Shown one piece after another: positions 47,849 to 59,086 of a stretch of DNA of 64,000 bases. The stretch covers positions 4,427,501 through 4,491,500 of the forward strand of contig NZ_CP130831.1 in NCBI RefSeq assembly GCF_030549525.1, read 5' to 3'. Position 1 is the stretch's first letter; each line of letters starts with the position of its first letter. This DNA comes from Stenotrophomonas sp. 704A1 (GTDB taxonomy: Bacteria; Pseudomonadota; Gammaproteobacteria; Xanthomonadales; Xanthomonadaceae). The notes beneath the pieces were generated by a model. The model saw only the letters and a list, made by a program, of their open reading frames with translations. It searched no databases and was not told the DNA's origin. The translations under genes were made by a program, and so were the position numbers.

Positions 47849-48364
47849 TCACAACGCGGCGGTCAGTGCACACTCGCCGCGTTCACGGCAGGCCTGCAAC
47901 TCGCATTCTTCCGCGGCCTCGGCATCGTCCAGCGCGCTCAGGTCGAAGGTCTGCTTGTCATCGCCCAGCACGTACATCACCGGGTAGTCCCACACCCCAT
48001 CGGAGCGGGTGCCCTTCACGAACAGGCGCCCCTGCGCGTGGGGCCCTTGCAGTGCCACGGTCAGGCCGACATCGCGCTCGCCGTTGATCGCGGTCTGCAT
48101 GCTGCCCAACGGCAGCGCGCCCGCGTGCAGGGGTTCACCGAACGCCTGCACCAGTTCAACGCTGCAGCCGGCGCGACGCATCGCCTCGCGCATCGGCGGG
48201 CTGTCATGCGCGGCTTCGGTCCAGCGCAACACGCTCCAGGCGATCGCTCCCCCCAGCGCGCCCAGGAACAGCACCACGGCCACCGGCATCGCCCAGCGCC
48301 AATGACGGCACCACCAGCCCGGGGCGGCGGCGGCAGGGGTAGGAAGCGGCGGTGGCAGGGTCAT
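47849..48364 (-). CDS. Coa1/Tim21-like membrane-anchored protein
   Basis: 171 aa. A Pro-rich N-terminus and one helix (AMPVAVVLFLGALGGAIAW) precede a periplasmic Coa1-type domain: VELVQAFGEPLHAG, then VGLTVALQGPHAQGRLFVKG and DGVWDYPVMYVLGDD. It ends in a Cys/Glu-rich tail (EECELQACRERGEC). In mitochondria Coa1 helps assemble cytochrome oxidase; the bacterial role is untested. Confidence 0.7.
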   Translation of the reverse strand: MTLPPPLPTPAAAAPGWWCRHWRWAMPVAVVLFLGALGGAIAWSVLRWTEAAHDSPPMREAMRRAGCSVELVQAFGEPLHAGALPLGSMQTAINGERDVGLTVALQGPHAQGRLFVKGTRSDGVWDYPVMYVLGDDKQTFDLSALDDAEAAEECELQACRERGECALTAAL

Positions 48365-48389
48365 CGGCGGGCTCCTTCCCGGCAGGCGG

Positions 48390-51489
<3,100 letters not shown>

Positions 51490-51601
51490 GGCGGCGGCTC
51501 GGGGTACGGAAAGGAACCTGGAGTCTAGTGCGTGAGTTGGCTTGGCACCGTCATGGCGGGCCGGTAACCTCGCCTCTCCCCCGAAACGCAGCATCCTCCG
51601 C

Positions 51602-52210
51602 ATGAGTGCAAACCGACCTTCGCTCTCCCCGCTGTCCACCCTGATCTTCGCCTCGCGCTGGTTGCAGCTGCCGCTGTACCTGGGCCTGATCGTCGCCCAG
51701 TGCGTCTATGTGTTCCTGTTCGGCAAGGAACTGTGGCACCTGATCTCGCATTCGGCCTCGATGGGCGAGCAGCAGATCATGCTGATCGTGCTGGGCCTGA
51801 TCGACGTGGTGATGATCTCCAACCTGCTGGTGATGGTGATCGTCGGCGGCTATGAGACCTTCGTGTCGCGCCTGCGCCTGGAAGGCCACCCGGACCAGCC
51901 GGAATGGCTGAGCCACGTCAACGCCAGCGTGCTGAAGGTGAAGCTGGCCATGGCGATCATCGGCATCTCCTCGATCCACCTGCTGAAGACCTTCATCGCC
52001 ACCGGCGCGCTGGGCGGCATCCCGCTGTGCACCCCGGAGCAGATGAACGTCGCCGCCGCCAACATCGGCGCCGCGAAGTGCGCGATGCTGACCGCCGACG
52101 GCGTGCTGTGGCAGACCATCATCCACTGCGTGTTCATCCTGTCGGCGATCGGCATCGCCTGGACCGACAAGCTGATGTCCGGCAGCCACGACAAGGCTGC
52201 CGCGCACTGA
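51602..52210 (+). CDS. UPF0114 (YqhA family) membrane protein
   Basis: 202 aa. Family blocks [51 protein letters not shown] and [19 protein letters not shown] are clear; there are about four membrane segments. Cys residues at CTPE and AKCAM may pair. Function unknown in any species I know. Confidence 0.88.
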   Translation: MSANRPSLSPLSTLIFASRWLQLPLYLGLIVAQCVYVFLFGKELWHLISHSASMGEQQIMLIVLGLIDVVMISNLLVMVIVGGYETFVSRLRLEGHPDQPEWLSHVNASVLKVKLAMAIIGISSIHLLKTFIATGALGGIPLCTPEQMNVAAANIGAAKCAMLTADGVLWQTIIHCVFILSAIGIAWTDKLMSGSHDKAAAH

Positions 52211-52408
52211 CGCCGACGCCGGCGGCCGCACCGTTGCCGCCGCCGGCCTGTCCCCCACCCTTGTACGCAAGGGTGGCCGGGATGCTAGATTGCACCCTCG
52301 CTGCAGGCGACGGTGACGCCGGGAAACGTCCCCCGCCACGCCCGGACGTTGCGTCCCGGCCCTGCGAATCAACGTTTTGGTAACGTCGTCTTCTTAGAGG
52401 GGAGCAGG

Positions 52409-53416
52409 ATGTCGCACGTCACAATGATCGCTGCCGCGCGCCGGTGGATGCCGGTTGCGCTGGCATTGGCCCTGGCGGCCTGCTCGGGCAAGGAAGAAAC
52501 ACCGGCTCCGGCCGCGCCGGGTGCCGCAGCACCGGCCACTGCGGCGCCCGCCACCCCGGCGGTCGCCGCCAAGGTGCAGTCGATGGGCACCGAGCAGCTG
52601 CGCGAATCGGCCAGCCAGGCACTGCGCGAGAACCGCATGTATGCCCCGGCCGGTGACAACGCGATCGAGTACTACCTGGCGCTGCGCGACAAGACACCCG
52701 ACGATGCCTCGGTGAAAAGCGCGCTGACCGACCTGCTGCCCTACACCCTGATCGCCGCCGAGCAGCACCTGGGCCGCGAGGACTTCGCCGAAGCGCAGCG
52801 GCTGGTGGCGCTGATCGAGAAAGTCGACGCCTCCGCGCCCGCGCTGCCGCGCCTGAAGGAAGGCCTGGCCAAGGGCGTGCAGGCCGCCGCCAAGCGCACC
52901 GAAGACGAGACCGAGAAGGTCAAGAAGGACGCCGAGGACCGCACCCGGCAGCTGGCCGAGCAGCAGCGCCTGGCCGAACAGCGCGCCAAGGAAGCCGAAG
53001 CCGCCAGGCAGATTGCTGCGCAGCAGGATGCGACCCGCCGCGACACCGAGCGCCAGGAAGCCGAACGCCAGGCCGCGGCCCGGCGCGATGCCGAGCAGAA
53101 GCAGCAGCAGGCTGCCGCACAGCAGGCCAGTGCCGCGCGCCAGGCTGCCACCGTCGCTGCGCCAAGCCTGCGTCCGGTCAGCACTCCGGCCCCGCGCTAT
53201 CCGGCCGAAGCCCTGCGCTCGGGCACGTCCGGCGAAGTGCTGATGGAGATCACCGTCGGCACCGATGGTTCGGTGACCAATGCGCGCGTGCTGCGCGCCA
53301 CGCCGTCGCGCATCTTCGACCGCGAAGCGCTGAACGCGGTCAAGCGCTGGCGCTTCGAGCCGGTCAATGCTCCGGTCACCACCCGCCGCACGCTGGTGTT
53401 CGCGCCGGGCGGCTGA
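52409..53416 (+). CDS. TonB-like energy transducer anchored as a lipoprotein
   Basis: 335 aa from ATG 52409 with ggggagc upstream. The N-terminus is a lipoprotein signal (lipobox ALAACSG, Cys25), not the usual TonB membrane helix. Ala/Pro linker, helical region (about 55-150), a long charged coiled coil of Gln/Glu/Ala/Arg (~155-245), then a TonB C-terminal domain (PAPRYPAEALRSGTSGEVLM to AVKRWRFEPV). Without a TonB N-terminal helix it cannot contact ExbBD in the standard way, so it is either a TonB-like periplasmic protein or works differently. Confidence 0.85.
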   Translation: MSHVTMIAAARRWMPVALALALAACSGKEETPAPAAPGAAAPATAAPATPAVAAKVQSMGTEQLRESASQALRENRMYAPAGDNAIEYYLALRDKTPDDASVKSALTDLLPYTLIAAEQHLGREDFAEAQRLVALIEKVDASAPALPRLKEGLAKGVQAAAKRTEDETEKVKKDAEDRTRQLAEQQRLAEQRAKEAEAARQIAAQQDATRRDTERQEAERQAAARRDAEQKQQQAAAQQASAARQAATVAAPSLRPVSTPAPRYPAEALRSGTSGEVLMEITVGTDGSVTNARVLRATPSRIFDREALNAVKRWRFEPVNAPVTTRRTLVFAPGG

Positions 53417-53427
53417 GCAGGCCCTGC

Positions 53428-53453
53428 GTAGCGCCGGGCCATGCCCGGCGGGA
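53428..53453. repeat. SMAG-type palindrome
   Basis: gtagcgccgggccatgcccg then gcggg, right after the TonB-like gene. Confidence 0.7.
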
Positions 53454-53460
53454 CTTCATC

Positions 53461-53494
53461 ACAAGGCCCGGAGCGATCCGGGCCTTGTGCGTTT
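53461..53494. terminator. bidirectional terminator-like hairpin
   Basis: acaaggcccgga-gcga-tccgggccttgt is a perfect 12-bp stem followed by gcgttt. It lies between the convergent TonB-like gene and the 84-aa ORF and probably ends both transcripts. Confidence 0.6.
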
Positions 53495-53748
53495 CAGCCC
53501 TGGCCGTCGATCAGTCGCTGCAGTGCCGGATCGCGCGCGGCCAGCACCTGGAACAGGCCCAGCGCGTGCAGGCCCGGCAGCAGTGCGCGCAGATCGGCTT
53601 CGGCGCCGGCCCGGGCAGCCGCATCGCTGGCCGGGTCCTGCCAGTCGCGCACGCTGGCCAGGAAGGCGCCGACGCTGCCCTTGCGCACGGTCAGGCCATT
53701 GACCTGCACATCGTTCTGCTGGTCGGCAAGGATGTCCTGCGGTTTCAT
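53494..53748 (-). CDS. small acidic protein of unknown function
   Basis: 84 aa from ATG 53748. The sequence (KPQDILADQQNDVQVNGLTV, KGSVGAFLASVRDW, then an Ala-rich helical C-terminus) has no signal peptide or membrane segment. It is divergent from the AraC gene and shares its 77-bp promoter gap. Longer upstream starts read into that gap and are less likely. No family recognised. Confidence 0.6.
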   Translation of the reverse strand: MKPQDILADQQNDVQVNGLTVRKGSVGAFLASVRDWQDPASDAAARAGAEADLRALLPGLHALGLFQVLAARDPALQRLIDGQG

Positions 53749-53802
53749 GGGAGTGGGTTCCTTGGGATGAGTCTCCAGTCTCAGGCTTGCGCAGCGGCCG
53801 TT

Positions 53803-53832
53803 CTGCCGTATAACTGCCAATCCATATGGCAG
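53803..53832. promoter_or_regulatory. operator-like dyad overlapping the AraC gene start
   Basis: ctgccgtat (53803-53811) and atatggcag (53824-53832) are inverted copies with one mismatch and a 12-base spacer. The ATG of the AraC-type gene (53826) lies inside the right arm. It could be the regulator's own binding site controlling both divergent genes. Confidence 0.5.
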
Positions 53833-54629
53833 ATCAGCCAAACCACGCGCCTCTGATCGATCCCGCCCTGGCCGATGCGGGCGCCGGGCCGTGGCTGCTG
53901 GGCGTGCAGTTGGCGATGGCAGGCGCTCGCCGCACGCCCCGCCACCAGCACGCACGTGGGCAGTTGCTGGGCGCGCGGCGCGGCCTGCTGCGCATCGAAG
54001 CGGGTGACCAGCACTGGCTGCTGCCGGCCGGGCACGTGGCCTGGGTACCGCCGGAACTGCCGCATGCCTTGGCCAGTGTCGGTGACTTCGATGGCTGGAG
54101 CCTCTACTTCAGCACCGATGCCTGCAGGGGTTTGCCCGCTGCCCCCCGCGTCTTCCAGCCCAGCGCGGTGCTGCTTGCGACGGTGCCACGCGCGTTGCAA
54201 TGGTCGGGCAGCACGCTGGAGGCAGCGCAGTTGCGCCTGGCGGCGGTGATCGGCGATGAAATCGCCGCGGGCGTTCCGCTGCCGCTGGCATTGCCGCAAC
54301 CCCGTGATCGCCGCCTGCGGCGGATCGCCACCGCACTGGCCCGCGCACCGCATGACACCCGCAGCGTGCAGGACTGGGCCGCCGCCAGCGGCCTGTCCAG
54401 CCGCAGCCTGGCCCGCCACTGGCAGGCCGAAACAGGCATGGCACTGAGCCAGTGGCGACAACGCCTGCGCGTGCTGCTCGCGCTGCCACGCCTGCTGGCA
54501 GGTGAGCCCGTGATCAGCGTCGCGCTGTCGATGGGCTACGACACATCCAGCGCGTTCATCAGCGTGTTCAAGCGCGAAATGGGAGTGACGCCGGCGCGCT
54601 ATGCGCAGCGGAGCGCTGCGCCGGGGTGA
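53826..54629 (+). CDS. AraC-family transcriptional regulator
   Basis: 267 aa. An N-terminal cupin-like sensor (HARGQLLGARRGLLRIEAGD, LLPAGHVAWVPPELPHAL) is followed by two helix-turn-helix motifs (SVQDWAAASGLSSRSLARHW and ISVALSMGYDTSSAFISVFK). The start has no ribosome site and sits within an operator-like dyad, so translation may begin leaderless or from a nearby codon. The likely target is itself and the divergent 84-aa gene. Confidence 0.87.
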   Translation: MADQPNHAPLIDPALADAGAGPWLLGVQLAMAGARRTPRHQHARGQLLGARRGLLRIEAGDQHWLLPAGHVAWVPPELPHALASVGDFDGWSLYFSTDACRGLPAAPRVFQPSAVLLATVPRALQWSGSTLEAAQLRLAAVIGDEIAAGVPLPLALPQPRDRRLRRIATALARAPHDTRSVQDWAAASGLSSRSLARHWQAETGMALSQWRQRLRVLLALPRLLAGEPVISVALSMGYDTSSAFISVFKREMGVTPARYAQRSAAPG

Positions 54630-54635
54630 ACGCAA

Positions 54636-54660
54636 CGAGGCCCGGAATGACCGGGCCTCG
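54636..54660. terminator. terminator-like hairpin after the AraC gene
   Basis: cgaggcccgg-aatga-ccgggcctcg is a perfect 10-bp stem six bases after the AraC stop, in front of the convergent NatB gene. Short T-runs only. Confidence 0.5.
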
Positions 54661-54669
54661 CTTCAAACC

Positions 54670-54693
54670 CGCCGGGCATGGCCCGGCGCTACC
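54670..54693. repeat. SMAG-type half unit
   Basis: cgccgggcatggcccggcgc ending in tacc, nine bases after the preceding hairpin and nine before the NatB-like stop. Confidence 0.6.
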
Positions 54694-54701
54694 GGTGGCG
54701 G

Positions 54702-55886
54702 TCAGCCCGAGATCGCCAGGCGCTCGTTGTGGTAGCGGCGCACGGCCGCGAACCACAGCACGGCGGCCAGGCCGAGGCTGGCGCCGAGGTAGATCGCCCA
54801 GATCGTCGGCGTGATCGCCTCGTGGCGGATCACTTTCAGCAGCATCTGGTTCTGCGACAGGAACGGCACCGCGTACTGCCACAGCTCGCTCTTCACCGGA
54901 TAGGCCATCAACGCGTAGCCGGGCAGCATCGGCAGCAGCACCAGCCAGGTCATGTGGCTCTGGGCTTCCTTCATGCTCTTGGCCGCCGCCGACAGATAGG
55001 TCAGCAGCGAAGTGCCGATCAGCAGCATCGGCAGCATCACCAGCAGCATCTGCAGCATCGAGCCGACGTTCATGTTGAGCTGGCGACCGACATTGCCCGG
55101 GGCGATCTGCGCGCTGGCCTTGAACGCGACCAGGGTCAGCAGCAGCGACGCGAAACCGACCACGCAGGCGGCAGCGATCTTGCCGCTGACGATGGCGCTG
55201 CGCGAACCGGGGGTGGCCAGCAACGGCTCCAGCGATTGCCGCTCGCGCTCGCCGGCGGTGGAGTCCATCACCAGATAGGCGCCACCGATGAACGAGGTCA
55301 GCGTCAGCAGCACCGGCAGCAGCATCGACAGCATCATGCCGCGCTTGGCCTCGGCGCTGGCCATGTCCTGGTTGGCGACGTCCAGCGGCCGGGCGACCTG
55401 CGCGTCGACGCCGCGCGCCATCAACCGCAGCGCACCGACCTGGCCGTTGTAGGTCGCCAGTGCGGCCTGCAGGCGGGCGCTGGGCACTTCGGCGGCACGC
55501 CGCGTGCTGTCACGGATCACCTCCACCAGCGCCGGCTTGCCGTCGGCCCAGTCCTTGCCGAATCCGGGACTGATGCGCAGGGCCACGTCGATCTCCTGCG
55601 AACGGATGGCCTCGGCAAGGTCCTTCGGCGCAGGGGCGGCGTTCAGGCCCTGGGCCGCCAGGAAGCGCACCAGGTTGGGGGCATTCTCGGCACCGATGGT
55701 GGGAATCTGCAGCGGCTGCTCGATCTGGGTGCGCACGCGGCTCTCCGACAGCTTGCCCATGCCCAGGATCAGCAGCGGATACAGCAGCGGGCCGAACAGC
55801 AGGGTCAGCGCCAGGGTGCGGCGGTCACGCGAGAGGTCGCGCAGTTCCTTGCGCATCACGGTCATCAGGGTCGACATCATGCTCAT
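54702..55886 (-). CDS. natB: ABC-2 exporter permease, NatB-like
   Basis: 394 aa. One N-terminal helix (LALTLLFGPLLYPLLILGMG), a large extracytoplasmic domain (~50-190), then five helices with STAGERERQSLEPLLATPGSR, the ABC-2 cytoplasmic motif, and LLPMLPGYALMAYP. It matches NatB-type permeases (sodium exporters in Bacillus) but the substrate here cannot be told. Its start overlaps the natA-like stop. Confidence 0.83.
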   Translation of the reverse strand: MSMMSTLMTVMRKELRDLSRDRRTLALTLLFGPLLYPLLILGMGKLSESRVRTQIEQPLQIPTIGAENAPNLVRFLAAQGLNAAPAPKDLAEAIRSQEIDVALRISPGFGKDWADGKPALVEVIRDSTRRAAEVPSARLQAALATYNGQVGALRLMARGVDAQVARPLDVANQDMASAEAKRGMMLSMLLPVLLTLTSFIGGAYLVMDSTAGERERQSLEPLLATPGSRSAIVSGKIAAACVVGFASLLLTLVAFKASAQIAPGNVGRQLNMNVGSMLQMLLVMLPMLLIGTSLLTYLSAAAKSMKEAQSHMTWLVLLPMLPGYALMAYPVKSELWQYAVPFLSQNQMLLKVIRHEAITPTIWAIYLGASLGLAAVLWFAAVRRYHNERLAISG

Positions 55887-56629
55887 GCGTGCAGGCCCTC
55901 TTCGCTGCCGATCAGTTTCACGAACGCATCTTCCAGATTGGGCTCACCGGCCTGCGCGCGCAGTTCATCGGCACTGCCGGAGGCCATCACCGTTCCCTTG
56001 GCGATGATGACGATGTGGTCGCACAGCGCACCGACCTCCTGCATGATGTGGCTGGACAGGATCACGCAGCGCCCCTGCTCGCGCAGGCCCAGCAGGAACC
56101 GGCGCAGCGCGCGGGTGGTCATCACATCCAGGCCGTTGGTAGGTTCGTCGAGGATCACGTTGCGCGGATCGTGCACCAGTGCGCGGGCGATCGCGGTCTT
56201 GGTGCGCTGGCCCTGCGAGAAGCCATCGGTCTGGCGGTCGAGGATGTCGGCCATGTCCAGCGCCTGGGACAGCACCTCGATGCGCTCGCGGATGCGCTGC
56301 GCCGACAGGCCGTGCAGTTCACCGAAATAGGCGATGTTCTCGCGCGCGGTCAGCCGCTTGTAGACGCCTCGCGCATCCGGCAACACGCCGAGATGGCGGC
56401 GCACTTCGACCGGATCGCGGGCGGCATCGATGCCGTCGACGGTGATGCTGCCCTGGTCGGGCGTCATCAGCGTGTACAGCATGCGCATGGTGGTGGTCTT
56501 GCCGGCGCCATTGGGGCCAAGCAGTCCGGTGATGCGTCCGTCCTCGGCACGGAAGCCGACATCGGCCACCGCCTGGATGCGGCCGCTGCGGGTGTCGAAC
56601 GCCTTGTGCAGGTTGTCGGCGATGATCAT
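55883..56629 (-). CDS. natA: ABC transporter ATP-binding protein, NatA-like
   Basis: 248 aa from ATG 56629, which overlaps the stop of the hydrolase gene (ATGA); ATG 56638 would add three residues. Walker A GPNGAGKTT, signature FSQGQRTKTAIARAL, Walker B VILDEPTNGLD and the H-loop SSHIM are intact. It pairs with the NatB permease directly downstream. Confidence 0.92.
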   Translation of the reverse strand: MIIADNLHKAFDTRSGRIQAVADVGFRAEDGRITGLLGPNGAGKTTTMRMLYTLMTPDQGSITVDGIDAARDPVEVRRHLGVLPDARGVYKRLTARENIAYFGELHGLSAQRIRERIEVLSQALDMADILDRQTDGFSQGQRTKTAIARALVHDPRNVILDEPTNGLDVMTTRALRRFLLGLREQGRCVILSSHIMQEVGALCDHIVIIAKGTVMASGSADELRAQAGEPNLEDAFVKLIGSEEGLHA

Positions 56630-58143
56630 GGGGCCCATCCGTTGAACGAGGTGAACGCCGGCACATAGGTCAGCGTGTCCAGGCAGCTGGCATCCAGCGC
56701 CTTGGCATCGGTGGTGTCGATGAACTGGCCGAGCAGGCGCGGCATGCAGCCCGCGGTCAGCGTGCCGTGGCCCTGGCCACGGGCCACCAGTGCGCGGCCA
56801 TTGGGCAGGCCCTTGGCCACCTGTTCGGCATAGCGCGGCGGGGTGACCGGATCCAGCTCGCCGGACAGCAACAGCACCGGCAACGCGCCGGTGAAGGGCG
56901 TGGCAGCCGCTGCCGGTGCTGGCTGATGCGGCCACACCGGGCAGGCCGCGAAGAACGCGCGCGCAACGTCCGGCCCGATCAGGCTGTCGGCGGCCTCGGC
57001 CGGGGCCTGGTAACGCGGCGCGTCCTCGCTGCAGATGACCGACCACTGCATGCCGCGGTTGATCTGGAAGTCCATGCTGCGGGTGGCGCCGCGTGCCAGC
57101 GAGGCCAGAGGCGCATAGCGCCCCTGCGCGGCCTCGTCCAGCACCAGCGGCAGCAGCGAGGAATACTGCGGCACGTAGGAGAACGCGAAGGCCAGGCCGA
57201 CCACGCTGTCCGGGGTCAGCACGTCCTGGCGCGGCGCATGGGTGCCGGGATCGCGGTAGTCGACCGTGACCGGTGCGCGCCGCAGGGTGTCCACCACGCT
57301 GCGCAGCTGCGCGCGGGTGTCCACCGGGAAGCGCTTGCTGCACGCCGGATCCTTGCGGCACTGTGCAGCCTGCAGCGTGATCGCGTTCTCGAAGGTGCTG
57401 GCGAAGTCGCCACCGACCACGACGTCATTGGGCACCACGCCATCGATCACGATGCTGCGGGTGTGCCGGGGATAGGCCAGCGCGTAGCGCTGGGCGACGC
57501 GGGTGCCATAGGAGCCGCCGACCAGGTTCAGGGTGCTGACCCCGAGTGCCTGCCGCACCGCATCCAGATCGGCGATGGCCTCGGCAGTGGTATAGAAGCG
57601 CGGGTCGGCGCGCCCCGCCAGCGAGGTCGCGCAGCGCTGGGCATAGTCGCGCAGCAGCGCTTCGCTGGGCACGGCATCCTCGTCCATCGGCAGCGCCTTG
57701 CCGTCGGCATCGAGGCAGGTGAGCGGATTGGAGCCACCGGTGCCACGCTGGTCGATCAGGAAGATGTCGCGCTGCTTGCGCACCTGGCGCAGGGCGGTAT
57801 CGACGATCACCGCCACCTCGCTGGCCGCCTGGCCGGGGCCGCCGGCCAGGAAGAACACCGGGTCCGGCTGGCTGGAGCCGCTGTTGCCCGATTCCAGCCA
57901 GGCGATGCGCAGGTCGATCCTGCGGCCCTGCGGCCGGGCGCGGTCTTCGGGCACCTGCAGCGTGGCGCACTGGGCCTCCACGTTGGCGCTGGCGCCGACG
58001 GTGGTCAGCGTGCAGGGACGGAAATCGATCTGGCCGTAGCGGCGGCTGGGCGAGTCGTCGCCGGTGCCGGCCTGAGGCGCGCTGCAGCCGGCAATCAGCA
58101 TGCTGACCAGCAACCCGGCCCGCCCCAAATGATGTCTTTGCAT
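56626..58143 (-). CDS. TAP-like alpha/beta-hydrolase lipoprotein
   Basis: 505 aa from ATG 58143. Lipobox LIAGCSA. The fold has FLAGGPGQAASE (oxyanion side), DQRGTGGSNPLTC, nucleophile Ser in VGGSYGTRVAQ and a C-terminal His in GQGHGTLTAG, as in tripeptidyl aminopeptidase-like and proline iminopeptidase enzymes. Long insertion with CSEDAPRY matches the TAP C-terminal domain. It is anchored in the envelope and is the first gene of an operon with natA and natB. Confidence 0.85.
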   Translation of the reverse strand: MQRHHLGRAGLLVSMLIAGCSAPQAGTGDDSPSRRYGQIDFRPCTLTTVGASANVEAQCATLQVPEDRARPQGRRIDLRIAWLESGNSGSSQPDPVFFLAGGPGQAASEVAVIVDTALRQVRKQRDIFLIDQRGTGGSNPLTCLDADGKALPMDEDAVPSEALLRDYAQRCATSLAGRADPRFYTTAEAIADLDAVRQALGVSTLNLVGGSYGTRVAQRYALAYPRHTRSIVIDGVVPNDVVVGGDFASTFENAITLQAAQCRKDPACSKRFPVDTRAQLRSVVDTLRRAPVTVDYRDPGTHAPRQDVLTPDSVVGLAFAFSYVPQYSSLLPLVLDEAAQGRYAPLASLARGATRSMDFQINRGMQWSVICSEDAPRYQAPAEAADSLIGPDVARAFFAACPVWPHQPAPAAAATPFTGALPVLLLSGELDPVTPPRYAEQVAKGLPNGRALVARGQGHGTLTAGCMPRLLGQFIDTTDAKALDASCLDTLTYVPAFTSFNGWAP

Positions 58144-58294
58144 CGTGCGTGTTTCCCCTGGAGGATGTTCCTGCCGACCACGACGGACGGTCGCGGCGGA
58201 TGTGACCAAACAGATGGGCCCACGTTACACGGGCCCGGCGCCGACGGCGACGGGCAATCGCGGCCGGCGTGCGCTGCGGCGGACGGCCCACGCC

Positions 58295-58321
58295 GGATGC
58301 AACGTCGGATGCAACGTCGGA
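58295..58321. repeat. tandem 12-bp direct repeat
   Basis: ggatgcaacgtc occurs twice head to tail, then gga. It lies in the 237-bp gap between the divergent hydrolase and DUF1203 genes. It may be an operator pair or a small slippage repeat. Confidence 0.5.
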
Positions 58322-58380
58322 ATACGGCGAGCACGGGGCGGCGGCGCTGGCCAGAATGCGCCGAACGCCGGGAGACACCG

Positions 58381-58902
58381 ATGACGTCGTGGTACCTCAG
58401 TGGCATCGACCACCAACCGTTCCAGTCCCTGTTCGATGAGGACGACCGCACGCTGGCCCGCCGCGGGATCGTTCGTCGCCGCGCCGACGGCGCTGCCAGC
58501 TATCCGTGCCGGATCAGCCTGACCGATGCGCCGCGCGGCGCCGAACTGCTGCTGCTGACCTACACGCACCTTGACCGTGACTCTCCGTACCGCGCCTCGG
58601 GGCCGGTCTTCGTGCAGCGGCAGGTGACCCGCTGCGTGCTGCCGCCGCGGGTGGTGCCGCCCTACGTGCAGCGCCGCATGATCTCGGTACGGGCCTACGA
58701 CCGTGCAGCGTTCATGCTCAGCGGCCAACTCTGCGCCGGCACCGATGCCGGCGCGCAGCTGGACCGCCTGTTCGCCGATCCGGCCGTGGCCTTCGTCCAG
58801 CTGCACTACGCCGGCCACGGCTGCTTTTCGTGCCAGGCGGAGCGGGTGGCGCCCGCACCTGCCGAGGCCGCGAACGTGATCGTTGCCGCGCTGCATCCGT
58901 GA
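58381..58902 (+). CDS. DUF1203 family protein
   Basis: 173 aa from ATG 58381. The DUF1203 pattern is visible: SYPCRISLTDAPRGAELLLLTY, ASGPVFV and VQLHYAGHGCFSCQAER at the C-terminus. No signal peptide or membrane segment. Function of the family is unknown; the conserved Cys and His residues suggest metal or redox involvement. Confidence 0.8.
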   Translation: MTSWYLSGIDHQPFQSLFDEDDRTLARRGIVRRRADGAASYPCRISLTDAPRGAELLLLTYTHLDRDSPYRASGPVFVQRQVTRCVLPPRVVPPYVQRRMISVRAYDRAAFMLSGQLCAGTDAGAQLDRLFADPAVAFVQLHYAGHGCFSCQAERVAPAPAEAANVIVAALHP

Positions 58903-59086
58903 CCTGCCGCGCACCCGTTCAGGCCGGCGTGAAGCCTGCGGGAACGGCTTCACAGCCGTGGTCACGGATCGGCACAGCGGCGGTTCCGTCGATGCGGGTG
59001 CGCCTCGATACTCGCTGCGGTGCCGTTGCCGGCGCGCTGCGCGGGCCTGCGGTCACCACTCCCTTCGACGACCACAAGGATGCGCC

